From Hungatella sp. (lineage in GTDB: Bacteria; Bacillota; Clostridia; Lachnospirales; Lachnospiraceae): 64,000 nucleotides of DNA. The notes beneath the pieces are model-generated. The model was not told the DNA's origin, did no database searches, and worked only from the letters and a program-made list of their open reading frames with translations. Below are positions 7,684-17,395 of this stretch, piece by piece (position 1 is the stretch's first letter; every line of letters starts with the position of its first letter). The stretch spans positions 1 to 64,000 of the forward strand of contig WASS01000026.1 in NCBI GenBank assembly GCA_009712635.1. The letters are read 5' to 3'. Made by a program: the position numbers and the translations under genes.

Positions 7684-8796
7684 TTAATTTAATGCTTCAA
7701 TCAGTGAAATCAGGGTCAGTGACTGACCATAAGCCATGGGGCGAATTGTTATATTTTTATAGTGTTCTGCATTGTAACCCATACCAGTTCCTGCGGAAAC
7801 ATTTAAGACGGTTCCGTCCTCTGCTATATTATTGCAGATTCCTTCAACAGCCCTGGCTGCGCAGTCATGGTATGTTTCATCCAGAATTCCCATTTTAATA
7901 CCTTTTAAAATACCACCTGCAATAGCTGCGGAACCCGATACTTCCTCATAGCTATCCGGATCAGTGAGAACGGTATGCCACAGCCCGGAAGGAGCCTGTA
8001 AATCTTTCAGGGCATTCACCTGGGCTTTGTAGGTATCTGTCAGATATGTGAGAAGTCCCGGATCCAAAGTTTGATCAAATGACTCAATCAGTTCCAGAAT
8101 TCCATAGGTAAACCAGGAATTGCCTCTGCACCAGAAAATTCCGCCAAAATTACTGTTCAGGGGAAAACTCCAGCCATGATAAAACAATCCGGTATGTTTG
8201 TCATATAAATATTTGATATGAAGTAATACCTGATGGAGAGTTTCGCCTATCCATTCCTCATTTTTGAAACGATGTCCCATTTTATTTAAAAACAGAACTG
8301 CCATGAATAATGTATCAATCCACATTTCACCTTCATTTAACAAGACACCATCACGGTTTCCTATTGCAGTAACCACATGCTGGAAGCCGCCTTCTTTTGT
8401 TTTCGGAAGTTCGCTCATCAGCCAGTGCGCGTGATCCAGACAGAGTTTTTCGTAATCCGGGTTTTGGAACGAATCCAGCAGTTGGGCTAAAACAAGATAG
8501 GGAGCAGTGGTATTTATATTTTTGCTGGGGAGTCCTTTCTGCAGATTATTTTGAAACCAGCGGTCAAAAAAATCTAAGTAACGGTCATCTCCATAAAAAG
8601 CCTGAAGTTTCAATAGTCCATAGAGACCTACGCCCTGAGGCCAGTCCCATTCTTCAATGCCAAAATCTCTGGCAATAATACCGCGGCTTGCATCTTCCTT
8701 TCCGACTGAGCGGTCATTTTCATAATTACCGCCTCCCAGATTCATCAGTTTGTCCATCACAAGATGGATTTTCGGAAGTAATTCCTTGTTTGTCAT
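7684..8796 (-). CDS. Glycoside hydrolase family 88/105 (unsaturated rhamnogalacturonyl/glucuronyl hydrolase)
   Basis: 370 aa with the (alpha/alpha)6-barrel sequence pattern of YteR/YesR. This family removes the 4,5-unsaturated uronic acid left by polysaccharide lyases from pectin-type oligosaccharides. EWDWPQGVGLYGL opens the barrel. EGEMWIDTLFM carries the predicted catalytic Asp (about 161). Later come YHGWS and the CRGNSWFTYG motif. No signal peptide, so it acts on imported oligosaccharides. ATG 8796 is chosen because GGAGG lies 8 bases upstream. An earlier ATG at 8811 would overlap the regulator gene. It is the last gene of a minus-strand operon with the YesM/YesN pair. Confidence 0.88.
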   Translation of the reverse strand: MTNKELLPKIHLVMDKLMNLGGGNYENDRSVGKEDASRGIIARDFGIEEWDWPQGVGLYGLLKLQAFYGDDRYLDFFDRWFQNNLQKGLPSKNINTTAPYLVLAQLLDSFQNPDYEKLCLDHAHWLMSELPKTKEGGFQHVVTAIGNRDGVLLNEGEMWIDTLFMAVLFLNKMGHRFKNEEWIGETLHQVLLHIKYLYDKHTGLFYHGWSFPLNSNFGGIFWCRGNSWFTYGILELIESFDQTLDPGLLTYLTDTYKAQVNALKDLQAPSGLWHTVLTDPDSYEEVSGSAAIAGGILKGIKMGILDETYHDCAARAVEGICNNIAEDGTVLNVSAGTGMGYNAEHYKNITIRPMAYGQSLTLISLIEALN

Positions 8797-8797
8797 T

Positions 8798-10324
8798 TCA
8801 TTCTCCTCCATTTAATTTTTTAGCGTATGCGCTAGGTGTCATCCCCGTGCTTTTTTTGAAAATCTGACTGAAATACTGGGGATTATTTCCACACCCTACC
8901 TGCTGAGCAATCCACTGGATCTGTTCTGTATGACCTTCTGCTAATAATTGCTTGGCTTTTTGGATGCGCAGGGCAGTGATGTAGTTAGAAAATTTTTGTT
9001 TTGTTTCTTTACTGAAACGTTTGCTGACATAATCTACATTCATAAAAAGATAATTTTCGGCGATGCATTTTAATGTAAGATTAGGATCATCCAGATGCTC
9101 TACCACATATCGAATGATTTTGTCGATGAATGGGCTGTAATGCTGGGAACGGCTGGAAGGCTTTTTCAGGATTTCATTTAGTTTTCTGCATAGCATGCGT
9201 CGAATTTCAGAATATTCAGTCTGCTGGTTTAAGTCCATCAGGTATTCTGTGGTATCCACCGATGACAGATAGCTGGTTTCCGTAGCAAGTTTAATTAAAA
9301 TTCGTGATCCGGCCTGCTTTAAAAAATCCGTGTTACTGATATCGTTTAAAGTTGCGGTAAGATTCTCCACACAGGATTTGCGTTCCGGTTCTTCTGCTAC
9401 GATTAAACGTGCAGTCAGTTCCTCTATTTTAGTAATTAAGTTTTTATAATTGCAGATAGGAACCGGTTCCATGCCATTCATATAATAAATAATTCCATAA
9501 CGTCTTATTTTTGCGATCAGATTTTTCAAAAGCTGTTCCAGGTTATTGAAGGTGAATCGTTTATAGTCTAATTGAAAAGGCAGCTCCTTTGGCTTTAAGG
9601 TCTGCATAAACAAATCGAATTGGTCGTAGGAAGCCTGATATTTTTCGAAAAAAAGAATCAGTGAATTTTTCACATAAATACAATACAGCTCAATTCCGGG
9701 GGCATGCTCGGCCATATAGTCATATATGCGGCTTAAAACGGAATTTAAATATTCTTCTTCTAAATAGTGAAGGAAGCACAATTCATACCCTGTCTGATAG
9801 AAATCCATAAATCCTGAATAAGCATCCCAGGAAAATTTAGCAGGATCAGACTTAAAGATCTGCTCGTTAATAATATTTCCCATAATGCTATGGTGGAGAT
9901 TGACCGTCAGCGCTTTCTGGCGTTCCTTTAAATCCTGAAAAGCCTGGCGGTGATAGTACTCTTTTATGATATCTTTCATGCTTTCTACGATTTGCTCCTC
10001 GTTACAGGGCTTAAGCAGATAATGGTGGACCCGGTATTTCATTGCCTGCTTTGCATATTCGAATTCTCCGAATCCGGACAGCAGTATAAACTGGGTGTCC
10101 ATATTGGCTTGATAGATACGCTCTATTAGTTCCAGTCCGGACAGGCCGGGCATTCGGATATCGGTCATTACAATATGGGGTGATTCATCGAGAATCATGT
10201 GATAGGCCTCGATACCGTCACGACACGTTCCCACCAGTTCAATGCCAAGGCTGTTCCAGTCAATCAGGGAGGAGATTGATTCCCGTATTACCCGTTCGTC
10301 ATCTGCAATTATTAATTTGAGCAT
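8798..10324 (-). CDS. YesN-like response regulator with AraC-type DNA-binding domain
   Basis: 508 aa. An N-terminal receiver domain (about 1-120) has the acidic pocket DDE at 8-10, phosphoacceptor Asp55 in VMTDIRMPG and Lys in LLKPC. A long middle segment (about 130-390) has no fold that I recognise. An AraC/XylS double helix-turn-helix (about 405-508) ends the protein, with the closing motif VGCGNNPQYFSQIFKKSTGMTPS. It should bind near the divergent promoter at 12100-12311 and activate sugar uptake when phosphorylated by the kinase encoded 2 bases upstream. AAAGGAG precedes the ATG. Confidence 0.93.
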   Translation of the reverse strand: MLKLIIADDERVIRESISSLIDWNSLGIELVGTCRDGIEAYHMILDESPHIVMTDIRMPGLSGLELIERIYQANMDTQFILLSGFGEFEYAKQAMKYRVHHYLLKPCNEEQIVESMKDIIKEYYHRQAFQDLKERQKALTVNLHHSIMGNIINEQIFKSDPAKFSWDAYSGFMDFYQTGYELCFLHYLEEEYLNSVLSRIYDYMAEHAPGIELYCIYVKNSLILFFEKYQASYDQFDLFMQTLKPKELPFQLDYKRFTFNNLEQLLKNLIAKIRRYGIIYYMNGMEPVPICNYKNLITKIEELTARLIVAEEPERKSCVENLTATLNDISNTDFLKQAGSRILIKLATETSYLSSVDTTEYLMDLNQQTEYSEIRRMLCRKLNEILKKPSSRSQHYSPFIDKIIRYVVEHLDDPNLTLKCIAENYLFMNVDYVSKRFSKETKQKFSNYITALRIQKAKQLLAEGHTEQIQWIAQQVGCGNNPQYFSQIFKKSTGMTPSAYAKKLNGGE

Positions 10325-10326
10325 GA

Positions 10327-12099
10327 TTATTCTCCTTTCGTATCAAAAATGTCTTCCGGAATCCGGCTCAGAGGAAAAGATAGCTGTGCGACAGCCTGGT
10401 CGTTCTCATTATAGAGGGTAAGGCCGTAGTGTTCTCCGTAAGTCAGTTTCATTCGCTCCGATATATTTAGCAGGCCGATTCCAAAACCATGAGGTTCTGC
10501 TTCCCGGTTTTTTAATTTGTTTATCAGATCTTCTTCAAAGGCGGAGCTGTTATTTCTGACTGTGACAATAAGGGAAGTGCCGTCTGCTTCAGCTGTAATT
10601 AAAATCCGGCATCCTTCCGTATTTTCTTCCAGTCCATATCGTATTGCATTTTCTACCAGAGGCTGGAGCGTCAGTTTTAACACATAACACCCAACCAGAT
10701 TTTCAGGGGCAGATATTTCATATTCCAGCCTGTCTTCATACCGGAATTTCTGAATGGTCATATAACATTGCACCAGCTCAAGTTCCCTGCTTAAAGGTAC
10801 CTGCTTGCTTTTCTGGTCCAGTGTGATGCGAAGGAGAGTTCCCAGAGATTCTGTCATGGAAGAGATATCTTTTGCACCAAGTGTTTTTGCCCTCCAGTTG
10901 ATTGATTCTAAGGTATTGTATAAAAAATGAGGGTTCATCTGTGTCTCCAGCGCTTTTAGCTGGGCTTCCTTAATCAGTATTTTATTCAGGTAATTTGTTT
11001 TAATCAGCTGATTTACTTTATCCACCATCTGGTCGAAACAGGAGTGCAGAATTCCTAATTCATCGGTGCGTTTGCTGTAATCATAGGAAACCTGGGGTAT
11101 TTCAGTCTGCCCTGCTGCAAAGCGTTCCATTTTTAAAATAAGATTATCAAAATGTCTCGTGATTGAGTCAATTAATGAAGAGGACATCAGGATAGCCAGT
11201 CCAATAGAGACTGCTATGATAATCAGGCAGACTTCCAGGCTTGTGCGGAGAGAATTTGCAATGCTGCCATAGGGAATCAGACAGACATAATCCCAGCCAT
11301 ATTCCGGTATGATTCCTTTGACGTAAAAGAAACTGTTTCCATCTTTATTTACAAGTCCGTATCTGGAATGAAAATATGTTCCAAACAAAGTTTTATGGTC
11401 AGTCTTTATATTGGAAGAATTATAGATTAAATTCTCCTGACTGGAAAGAATATAGCGGGTGTCATCATTAAAATGGCTGGTGTTAGTGGCACCATTAATA
11501 AGTCCGTCTACGTTAATGCTTACAATCAGTGTTCCCAGAGGATCAAGAGTCAGATATTCTGTGCGCAGTAAATGTTTGACCATAAATAAACCATATTGAT
11601 CACTGTAGTCGGTAATCCAGATGGTTCGTCCCCTGGCGTTTTCAGCTCTTGTGACGAGATCCTCAACCACGGATTCCGGAAGTGTTTTGCCAGCTGCAAT
11701 ATGAGTATGGATGGAATACCGGTCCTGATAAAGACTCATAAAGTTAATGTTATTTTTGCGGAAGGTAAAATAATATTCATTTAAAACGCCGTAAAGTGAT
11801 TTGTATGCAATGGAACGGTCCTGGATACTTGAGGAATCTTTTAAAATACCAAGTCCGTTCTGTATATTGGTGTCAGCCAGAAACATATCCGCCATTGTAG
11901 ATATATTATCCAACCGGTTATTTAACTCTTTGCCAGTATAAGATAAAGAGGAAGCTACAGACTGATAAAGCACCTTTTGATTCGCCTTTGTAATCAGCTG
12001 AATACTAAAAAGAGAGGCTAAAGCCAAAAGGATAATGCAAAAAAATACAATGGAGTGAATCTTCTTTTTTAAAGAAAGATTTCTTATAAAATGCTTCAT
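10327..12099 (-). CDS. YesM-like sensor histidine kinase (LytS/His_kinase family)
   Basis: 590 aa. TM1 is at about 14-34, an extracellular sensor domain (dCache-like length) fills about 35-285, and TM2 is at about 290-312. A HAMP linker follows, then the His_kinase domain with the phospho-His in QMNPHFLYNTLESI and a HATPase_c domain with LQPLVENAIRYGLE (N-box) and GFGIGLLNISERM (G-box). It senses an extracellular carbohydrate or the loaded binding protein and phosphorylates the adjacent YesN-type regulator. It is divergent from the binding-protein gene at 12312, the usual arrangement for YesM/YesN sugar loci. Confidence 0.94.
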   Translation of the reverse strand: MKHFIRNLSLKKKIHSIVFFCIILLALASLFSIQLITKANQKVLYQSVASSLSYTGKELNNRLDNISTMADMFLADTNIQNGLGILKDSSSIQDRSIAYKSLYGVLNEYYFTFRKNNINFMSLYQDRYSIHTHIAAGKTLPESVVEDLVTRAENARGRTIWITDYSDQYGLFMVKHLLRTEYLTLDPLGTLIVSINVDGLINGATNTSHFNDDTRYILSSQENLIYNSSNIKTDHKTLFGTYFHSRYGLVNKDGNSFFYVKGIIPEYGWDYVCLIPYGSIANSLRTSLEVCLIIIAVSIGLAILMSSSLIDSITRHFDNLILKMERFAAGQTEIPQVSYDYSKRTDELGILHSCFDQMVDKVNQLIKTNYLNKILIKEAQLKALETQMNPHFLYNTLESINWRAKTLGAKDISSMTESLGTLLRITLDQKSKQVPLSRELELVQCYMTIQKFRYEDRLEYEISAPENLVGCYVLKLTLQPLVENAIRYGLEENTEGCRILITAEADGTSLIVTVRNNSSAFEEDLINKLKNREAEPHGFGIGLLNISERMKLTYGEHYGLTLYNENDQAVAQLSFPLSRIPEDIFDTKGE

Positions 12100-12238
12100 A
12101 AAAACCGCCTTTCGGGTCTGGAGTAATGACAGCTAAATTATATATAAAACAGTTTGCCAATACAACCGGTAAGCACAAAGAACTATTCAAATTATACACA
12201 CAACACGGTTTTTTCAACCTGGAAGCCGGTTTTAATCA

Positions 12239-12267
12239 TTTACTGGGATTAGAGAGGGAAGTATAAT
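12239..12267 (+). promoter_or_regulatory. Promoter of the sugar ABC transporter/GH2 operon
   Basis: TTTACT (12239-12244), a 17-base spacer, TATAAT (12262-12267), 44 bases before the binding-protein ATG. The imperfect -35 suits activation by the YesN-like regulator encoded on the other side of this 212-base divergent region. Confidence 0.7.
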
Positions 12268-12311
12268 AAAAACCGCCTGATATACGAAAAAAATGATTGG
12301 AGGAAGGTTAT

Positions 12312-13670
12312 ATGAAGAAAAAAGTAGCGTTACTTATTGCGGCAGTGATTGCATCAGCGTCCCTTTCCGGATGCGGAGGCGGTGGTACAGCCACTACTGC
12401 AGATACAACGGCGGGATCTACAGCAGCAGAAACCACAAAGGCGGCTGCGGGGGATGAAAGCGGAAAGCTGAAGCTAACCATGAGTTGGTGGGGAAATCAG
12501 GTCAGAAACGAGAAAACACAGGCTGCACTTGATTTGTATACAGAGCAGAATCCTGGGACAGTAATAGAGGGTCAGTTCTCTGAGTGGTCTGATTACTGGA
12601 ATAAACTGGCCACATCTGCAGCAGGTCAGGCAATTCCTGATATTGTTCAGATGGATTATTCATTTATTGATCAGTATGTAAAAAACGGCCTGCTGGTGGA
12701 TTTGACACCCTATATAAAAGATGGCACTTTGGATGCCTCAAATATCTCTGATAATACCATGGCAAGCGGTACGGTGAACGGAGGCGTGTATGCGGTCTGT
12801 GCAGGAATTAATGCACCATCACTGCTGTACAATAAGACTCTTTTAGACAAAAATGGTATTGTGGTCAAAGATTATATGACAACCGATGAATTTATTGATT
12901 TATGCCGTGAAGTTTATAAGAAGACCGGGTATAAAACAAACATTGCCTATTACAATGCAGGTGCGTTTCTGGATTATTTCATGAGAGGAAATGATGTTGT
13001 TCTCTATGGGGATAAAAAGATGGGCGGAGAGGAAAAAGATTATCTTCCATTCTTCCAGATGTATGAAACAGGTATCAAAGAGGGGTGGTTTATAGATCCA
13101 GGCGTATTTGCTGAGCTTTCCATCGGTTCCGTAGAGCAGGAGCCTCTGGTTTATGGTTCCAGTCCTGAAACCATGTCCTGGTGCGCTTTTTATAATTCAA
13201 ACCAGCTGACTGCAATGCAAAAAGCAGCTCCGGAAGGGATGGAGATCGGTATTACTACCTGGCCTTCAGCAGATCCGAAAAAGTCCGGTTATTTAAAATC
13301 CAGCCAGTTCTTTTCTGTAGGAGCTCATTCAAAGAATCCGGAAGAAGCAGTAAAGGTGATTAACTTTTTAACCAATTCCACTGATGCAAATAACATTTTA
13401 CTGGGTGAACGTGGAGTTCCGGCTTCCAGTAAGATTGCCAGTGAACTGGCACCAAAGATGAGCGATGTGGAACAGAAAGTCATTCATTATGTCAATGAAG
13501 TAGTTACTCCAAATTGTTCCCCGATTAATCCGCCCCAGCCAGATGGCGCCAGCGAGGTTTCAAATCTGTTAAACCAGGTACAGGAACAGGTTTGCTATAG
13601 TGTATATGATGCCGAAACAGCCGCGAAAGAATTCTATAACGGGGCAAATGAAATTATGAGCAAGAAATAA
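12312..13670 (+). CDS. ABC transporter extracellular sugar-binding lipoprotein
   Basis: 452 aa, family 1 solute-binding protein. The lipoprotein signal peptide ends in the lipobox LSGC (Cys about 20), followed by a Gly/Thr/Ala-rich linker of about 30 residues and the mature domain starting near KLKLTMSWWG. It captures an oligosaccharide outside the cell for the two permeases downstream. ATG 12312 sits 8 bases after GGAGG. The longer TTG frame from 12297 has no ribosome site. A GC-rich hairpin (13685-13706) separates it from the permease genes, and probably keeps the binding-protein message more abundant. Confidence 0.93.
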   Translation: MKKKVALLIAAVIASASLSGCGGGGTATTADTTAGSTAAETTKAAAGDESGKLKLTMSWWGNQVRNEKTQAALDLYTEQNPGTVIEGQFSEWSDYWNKLATSAAGQAIPDIVQMDYSFIDQYVKNGLLVDLTPYIKDGTLDASNISDNTMASGTVNGGVYAVCAGINAPSLLYNKTLLDKNGIVVKDYMTTDEFIDLCREVYKKTGYKTNIAYYNAGAFLDYFMRGNDVVLYGDKKMGGEEKDYLPFFQMYETGIKEGWFIDPGVFAELSIGSVEQEPLVYGSSPETMSWCAFYNSNQLTAMQKAAPEGMEIGITTWPSADPKKSGYLKSSQFFSVGAHSKNPEEAVKVINFLTNSTDANNILLGERGVPASSKIASELAPKMSDVEQKVIHYVNEVVTPNCSPINPPQPDGASEVSNLLNQVQEQVCYSVYDAETAAKEFYNGANEIMSKK

Positions 13671-13684
13671 TAAATCAGAATACG

Positions 13685-13711
13685 GGGGCAGAGACAGCTT
13701 TGCCCCTGTTT
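13685..13711 (+). other. Intra-operon hairpin after the binding-protein gene
   Basis: GGGGCAGAG pairs with CTTTGCCCC (9 bp, one G-T pair, loop ACAG), followed only by TGTTT. It looks like a partial terminator or an mRNA 3'-end stabiliser rather than a strong stop. Confidence 0.6.
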
Positions 13712-13748
13712 AATCAAGAAGACGGTTATCTATGAATGGAGGATGTCT

Positions 13749-14660
13749 ATGAAAGATACGTTTGGTGCAGGACTCAGACATTTCCTGAACAAAGAAAGCA
13801 CAGCGGGAGTGGTATTCAGCCTTCCTTTTATCGTCGGCTTTCTGCTGTTTATGGTTGTACCTATGGGAATTTCCTTTTACTATTCTTTATGTGATTATAA
13901 TATTTTGTCTCCACCTGTTTTCACAGGATTAAATAATTACATAAAAATGTTTACTAATGATAATGTGTTTTATAAGACCATAGGAGTCACGTTTTATTTT
14001 GCCTTTGTATCGGTTCCTCTGCGTCTGATCTTTGCGCTTATGGTAGCCCTGCTTCTGCTGAAATCATCAAAGGCAACCGGCTTTTACCGGGCTTTTTACT
14101 ATCTCCCGTCCATTATCGGAGGATCTGTTGCAGTCTCCATATTATGGAAACGGATGTTTGCAACCGATGGTGTAGTGAATCTGCTTTTGGGCATTTTAGG
14201 GATACACACTAATTATGCATGGCTTGGAAATACTAAAACGGCAATCTGGACTCTTATTATACTGGCAATCTGGCAGTTTGGTTCTTCCATGCTGATTTTT
14301 TTATCATCTTTAAAGCAGATTCCGGTATCGCTTTATGAAGCTTCCCGGGTAGACGGAGCCAATAAATTTTCACAGTTTTTCAAGATCACTCTGCCTCTGC
14401 TGACACCCACTATTTTCTTTAATCTGGTTATGCAGATGATTAACGGTTTTCTTGCATTTACGCAATGCTTTATTATCACCCAGGGAAAACCCCTTAACTC
14501 CACCTTATTCTATACTGTTTATATGTATCAGCAATCTTTTGAGTTTTATAACACCGGATACGGCGCAGCCCTGGCATGGGTAATGCTGCTGCTGATCAGT
14601 GTGATAACAGTGATCCTGTTTGCAACAAAAAGATTCTGGGTTTATACGGAAGGAGTGTGA
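13749..14660 (+). CDS. Sugar ABC transporter permease (MalF/UgpA type)
   Basis: 303 aa with six predicted membrane spans and the cytoplasmic EAA motif (YEASRVDGANKFSQFFKITLP, near residues 195-215) that docks the ATPase. It is the first of the two inner-membrane subunits of a CUT1 carbohydrate importer. ATG 13749 is preferred over ATG 13743 because TGGAGG ends 6 bases before it. It is followed after only 5 bases by the second permease. No ATPase gene occurs in this operon. The UgpC/MsmX-type ATPase at 20164 is the likely partner. Confidence 0.92.
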   Translation: MKDTFGAGLRHFLNKESTAGVVFSLPFIVGFLLFMVVPMGISFYYSLCDYNILSPPVFTGLNNYIKMFTNDNVFYKTIGVTFYFAFVSVPLRLIFALMVALLLLKSSKATGFYRAFYYLPSIIGGSVAVSILWKRMFATDGVVNLLLGILGIHTNYAWLGNTKTAIWTLIILAIWQFGSSMLIFLSSLKQIPVSLYEASRVDGANKFSQFFKITLPLLTPTIFFNLVMQMINGFLAFTQCFIITQGKPLNSTLFYTVYMYQQSFEFYNTGYGAALAWVMLLLISVITVILFATKRFWVYTEGV

Positions 14661-14665
14661 GGCAG

Positions 14666-15511
14666 ATGATGACCAGAAAAAAGGCAGGTAAGATTTTATA
14701 TCATGTAATTGTGTGCAGCCTGGGGCTTGTAATGATTTATCCTCTGTTTTGGATGTTTATGAGTTCATTTAAGGAATCAAATACCATCTTTTTAACAGCG
14801 GGCCAGCTGATTCCGGAGAAATTTGTGTTCACCAATTATGCAAACGGCTGGAAAGGATTCGCAAAAATCTCGTTTGCAGTTTTTTTTAAGAATTCTTTTT
14901 TTATAGCGATCACAGCAACATTAGGAACTGTTTTTTCTTCCGCTCTGGTAGCTTACGGACTTGCAAGATGCAGATTTTTCGGTAGAAAAATTCTGTTTGC
15001 AGCCATGCTGGTATCTATGATGCTTCCAGCACAGGTGCTTATGATTCCCCAATATTTATGGTATCAGAAATTAGGCTGGGTAGGAAGCTATAAACCGCTG
15101 ATTCTTCCCTACTGTTTTGCCATTCAGGGTTTCTTTGTTTACCTGATGATTAATTTTATTGATGGCATTCCAAAGGAGCTTGACGAGGCCGCTAAGATTG
15201 ATGGCTGCTCCTATTACAGCATATTTTCCAGGATTATCATGCCCCTTATCACACCAGCGTTAATTACTGCCAGTATATTTTCCTTTATGTGGAGATGGGA
15301 TGACTTCCTGTCAGCCCTGCTTTATATAAATGAATCCGCAAGGTATCCCGTCAGTCTTGCTCTTAAACTGTTTTCTGATCCCGGATCTTCTTCGGATTAC
15401 GGTGCTATGTTTGCAATGGCAAGTCTGTCCATTTTACCGGCAGTGATTATTTTTATCTGCCTGCAGAAATATCTGGTGGAGGGGATCAGTACATCGGGTT
15501 TAAAGGGATAA
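14666..15511 (+). CDS. Carbohydrate ABC transporter permease (MalG/UgpE type)
   Basis: 281 aa, six membrane spans, with the EAA motif LDEAAKIDGCSYYSIFSRIIMPL in the second half. It pairs with the MalF-type subunit encoded just upstream to form the channel of a CUT1 importer. The true start is ATG 14666 behind AGGAG. The open frame running back to 14576 overlaps the previous gene in another frame and is not used. The C-terminal end, EGISTSGLKG, is the usual end of this family. GH2 follows after 13 bases. Confidence 0.92.
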   Translation: MMTRKKAGKILYHVIVCSLGLVMIYPLFWMFMSSFKESNTIFLTAGQLIPEKFVFTNYANGWKGFAKISFAVFFKNSFFIAITATLGTVFSSALVAYGLARCRFFGRKILFAAMLVSMMLPAQVLMIPQYLWYQKLGWVGSYKPLILPYCFAIQGFFVYLMINFIDGIPKELDEAAKIDGCSYYSIFSRIIMPLITPALITASIFSFMWRWDDFLSALLYINESARYPVSLALKLFSDPGSSSDYGAMFAMASLSILPAVIIFICLQKYLVEGISTSGLKG

Positions 15512-15524
15512 AAGGAGAAGAATA

Positions 15525-17234
15525 ATGATAAATAAAAATGTTCCAAGACCTGATTTTGAAAGGGAAGAATGGACAGATCTCAATGGAGAGTGGGAGTTTT
15601 CATTTGATGAACCGGTGTTTGATAAAATAATCAAGGTACCGTTTTGCTATCAATCGGAGATGAGCGGAATCTGTGATACAGAGGTTCACCATGTTGTCTG
15701 GTATCGGAAAGTGTTTTATATTGAGAAAAGCAGATTAATGGGTAAAAGTCTGCTGCTAAAGTTTGGAGCTGTGGATTATGAGGCGGAGGTTTATGTCAAT
15801 CAGATCCTTGCAGCAGGTCACAGAGGCGGTCATACTCCCTTTGAAGCTGATATTACGGGGCTGGTTGTGGAAGGGAAAAATGTTATAACGGTTAAGGCAA
15901 TGGATTATAGCGATGAGGATAAGCCCAGAGGAAAACAGACCTGGACAGGAGAAAACTTTGCATGCTGGTACACCCCTACAACAGGAATCTGGCAGAGTGT
16001 GTGGCTGGAATATGCAGGACAAACCTATATAAAGCGAATGAAAGCAACTCCCGATCTGGAGCGGAATGAAGTTCTGTGTGAAATTTTTATTTCTTCCATG
16101 GAAAAGGTGAAGGCAGAAATTTCGTTTAGCAGTCTTCCGGCAGAGGGCGGGAATGAGATGGATTTGGGATGTCTGAATGTGGTCTGCGAAAATGGGTATG
16201 GAAAAGGCATTCTGGCTTTACCTGACTTAGATGTGCGCAGGGAAGAGATGATCTGGACACTGGAAAACCCCAATTTGATTGGAATGGAGGCAAAGGCTGG
16301 GAATGATAAGGTATCTGGTTATTTCGGACTCCGGTCTGTCTGCATTTCAAATGGAAGAATTCTTTTGAACGGTGAGGTATTATATCAGAGGCTGATTTTG
16401 GATCAGGGATATTGGAAACAGAGCCTTTTAACCCCTCCAGATGAAGAATCCATTAAAAACGATATCATACTTGCAAAACAGATGGGATTTAATGGTGCAA
16501 GGAAGCATCAGAAGATTGAGGATCCCAGATATTATTACTGGGCGGACAGGCTGGGATTTCTTGTATGGGGGGAAATGCCAAGCTGTTATAAATATACAGA
16601 CAACACACTGAAGAATACTTCTGTGGAACTCACTGAATTTATTGAACGGGATTACAATCATCCGTCCATCATTACGTGGGTCACTGCCAACGAAAGCTGG
16701 GGAATGAGAAATATCAGAACGGACAGCAGTCAGCAGAGCCTGGCCAATATGCTGTATTATCAGGCCAAAGCGCTGGACAGAACCAGACTGGTCAGCGGAA
16801 ATGACGGCTGGGAACAGACGGAGAACACGGATATACTGGCATTGCATGATTATGAACTGATGCCTGAAAATACAGGAAAATATGAATCTATGGAAGAAAT
16901 TATTAATGGACATGCAGAACGCCGTATGGTTCTTGCTGATGGGCTAAAATATGGGGGACAGCCTGTTCTGATGACAGAGTACGGCGGTATCGCATTTACC
17001 TCAGAAACAGAGGGCTGGGGTTATTACAATAAAGCGGGAAGCCAGGAGGAGTTTCTTAAGCGCCTAGAGCCGGTTACCGACTTCCTTATTAAAAGCAGAA
17101 AATTTTCCGGTTTTTGTTATACCCAGCTGACGGATGTGATGCAGGAAACAAACGGGCTGTTAAGGGAAGACAGAACACCCAAACTACCTCTGAAAGAATT
17201 GGAACGAATATTTGGAAAGAAAAGCTACGAGTAA
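15525..17234 (+). CDS. Glycoside hydrolase family 2 protein (beta-galactosidase/beta-glucuronidase type)
   Basis: 569 aa, with an N-terminal jelly-roll sugar-binding domain (about 15-165), an immunoglobulin-like domain (about 170-275) and a TIM barrel (about 280-565). The catalytic acid/base Glu390 is in WVTANESWG and the nucleophile Glu485 in MTEYGG. FNGARKHQKIEDPRYYYW is the usual GH2 barrel signature. No signal peptide, so it hydrolyses imported oligosaccharides together with the GH105 enzyme of the divergent operon. The pairing suggests a plant polysaccharide that carries both a beta-linked sugar and a lyase-generated unsaturated uronic acid. The precise substrate is inferred only loosely. 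Confidence 0.9.
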   Translation: MINKNVPRPDFEREEWTDLNGEWEFSFDEPVFDKIIKVPFCYQSEMSGICDTEVHHVVWYRKVFYIEKSRLMGKSLLLKFGAVDYEAEVYVNQILAAGHRGGHTPFEADITGLVVEGKNVITVKAMDYSDEDKPRGKQTWTGENFACWYTPTTGIWQSVWLEYAGQTYIKRMKATPDLERNEVLCEIFISSMEKVKAEISFSSLPAEGGNEMDLGCLNVVCENGYGKGILALPDLDVRREEMIWTLENPNLIGMEAKAGNDKVSGYFGLRSVCISNGRILLNGEVLYQRLILDQGYWKQSLLTPPDEESIKNDIILAKQMGFNGARKHQKIEDPRYYYWADRLGFLVWGEMPSCYKYTDNTLKNTSVELTEFIERDYNHPSIITWVTANESWGMRNIRTDSSQQSLANMLYYQAKALDRTRLVSGNDGWEQTENTDILALHDYELMPENTGKYESMEEIINGHAERRMVLADGLKYGGQPVLMTEYGGIAFTSETEGWGYYNKAGSQEEFLKRLEPVTDFLIKSRKFSGFCYTQLTDVMQETNGLLREDRTPKLPLKELERIFGKKSYE

Positions 17235-17260
17235 TAAATGACTATGTGTCTCAATGGATC

Positions 17261-17283
17261 AGTTCAGCCAGGTCGGCTGAGCT
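17261..17283 (+). other. Hairpin after the GH2 gene
   Basis: AGTTCAGCC pairs with GGCTGAGCT (9 bp, one G-T pair, loop AGGTC). There is no T-tract, so it is either a weak operon end or an mRNA end stabiliser. Confidence 0.5.
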
Positions 17284-17349
17284 GTTATCCATAGTTATAC
17301 CGTAATAAAAGTCAGATTGTAATATTTAATTGAAAAAATTAAAAATAAC

Positions 17350-17378
17350 TTGACTATTTAATAGATATCCTGTATAAT
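17350..17378 (+). promoter_or_regulatory. Sigma-A promoter of tRNA-Gln copy 2
   Basis: TTGACT (17350-17355), a 17-base spacer, TATAAT (17373-17378), 17 bases before the tRNA. Confidence 0.9.
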
Positions 17379-17395
17379 TCCTTTTGTTGTGTTAA

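Noticed and set aside
16428-16913. 161-codon minus-strand frame inside the GH2 gene
   Set aside because: Antisense shadow of the TIM-barrel coding region, with no domain seen.
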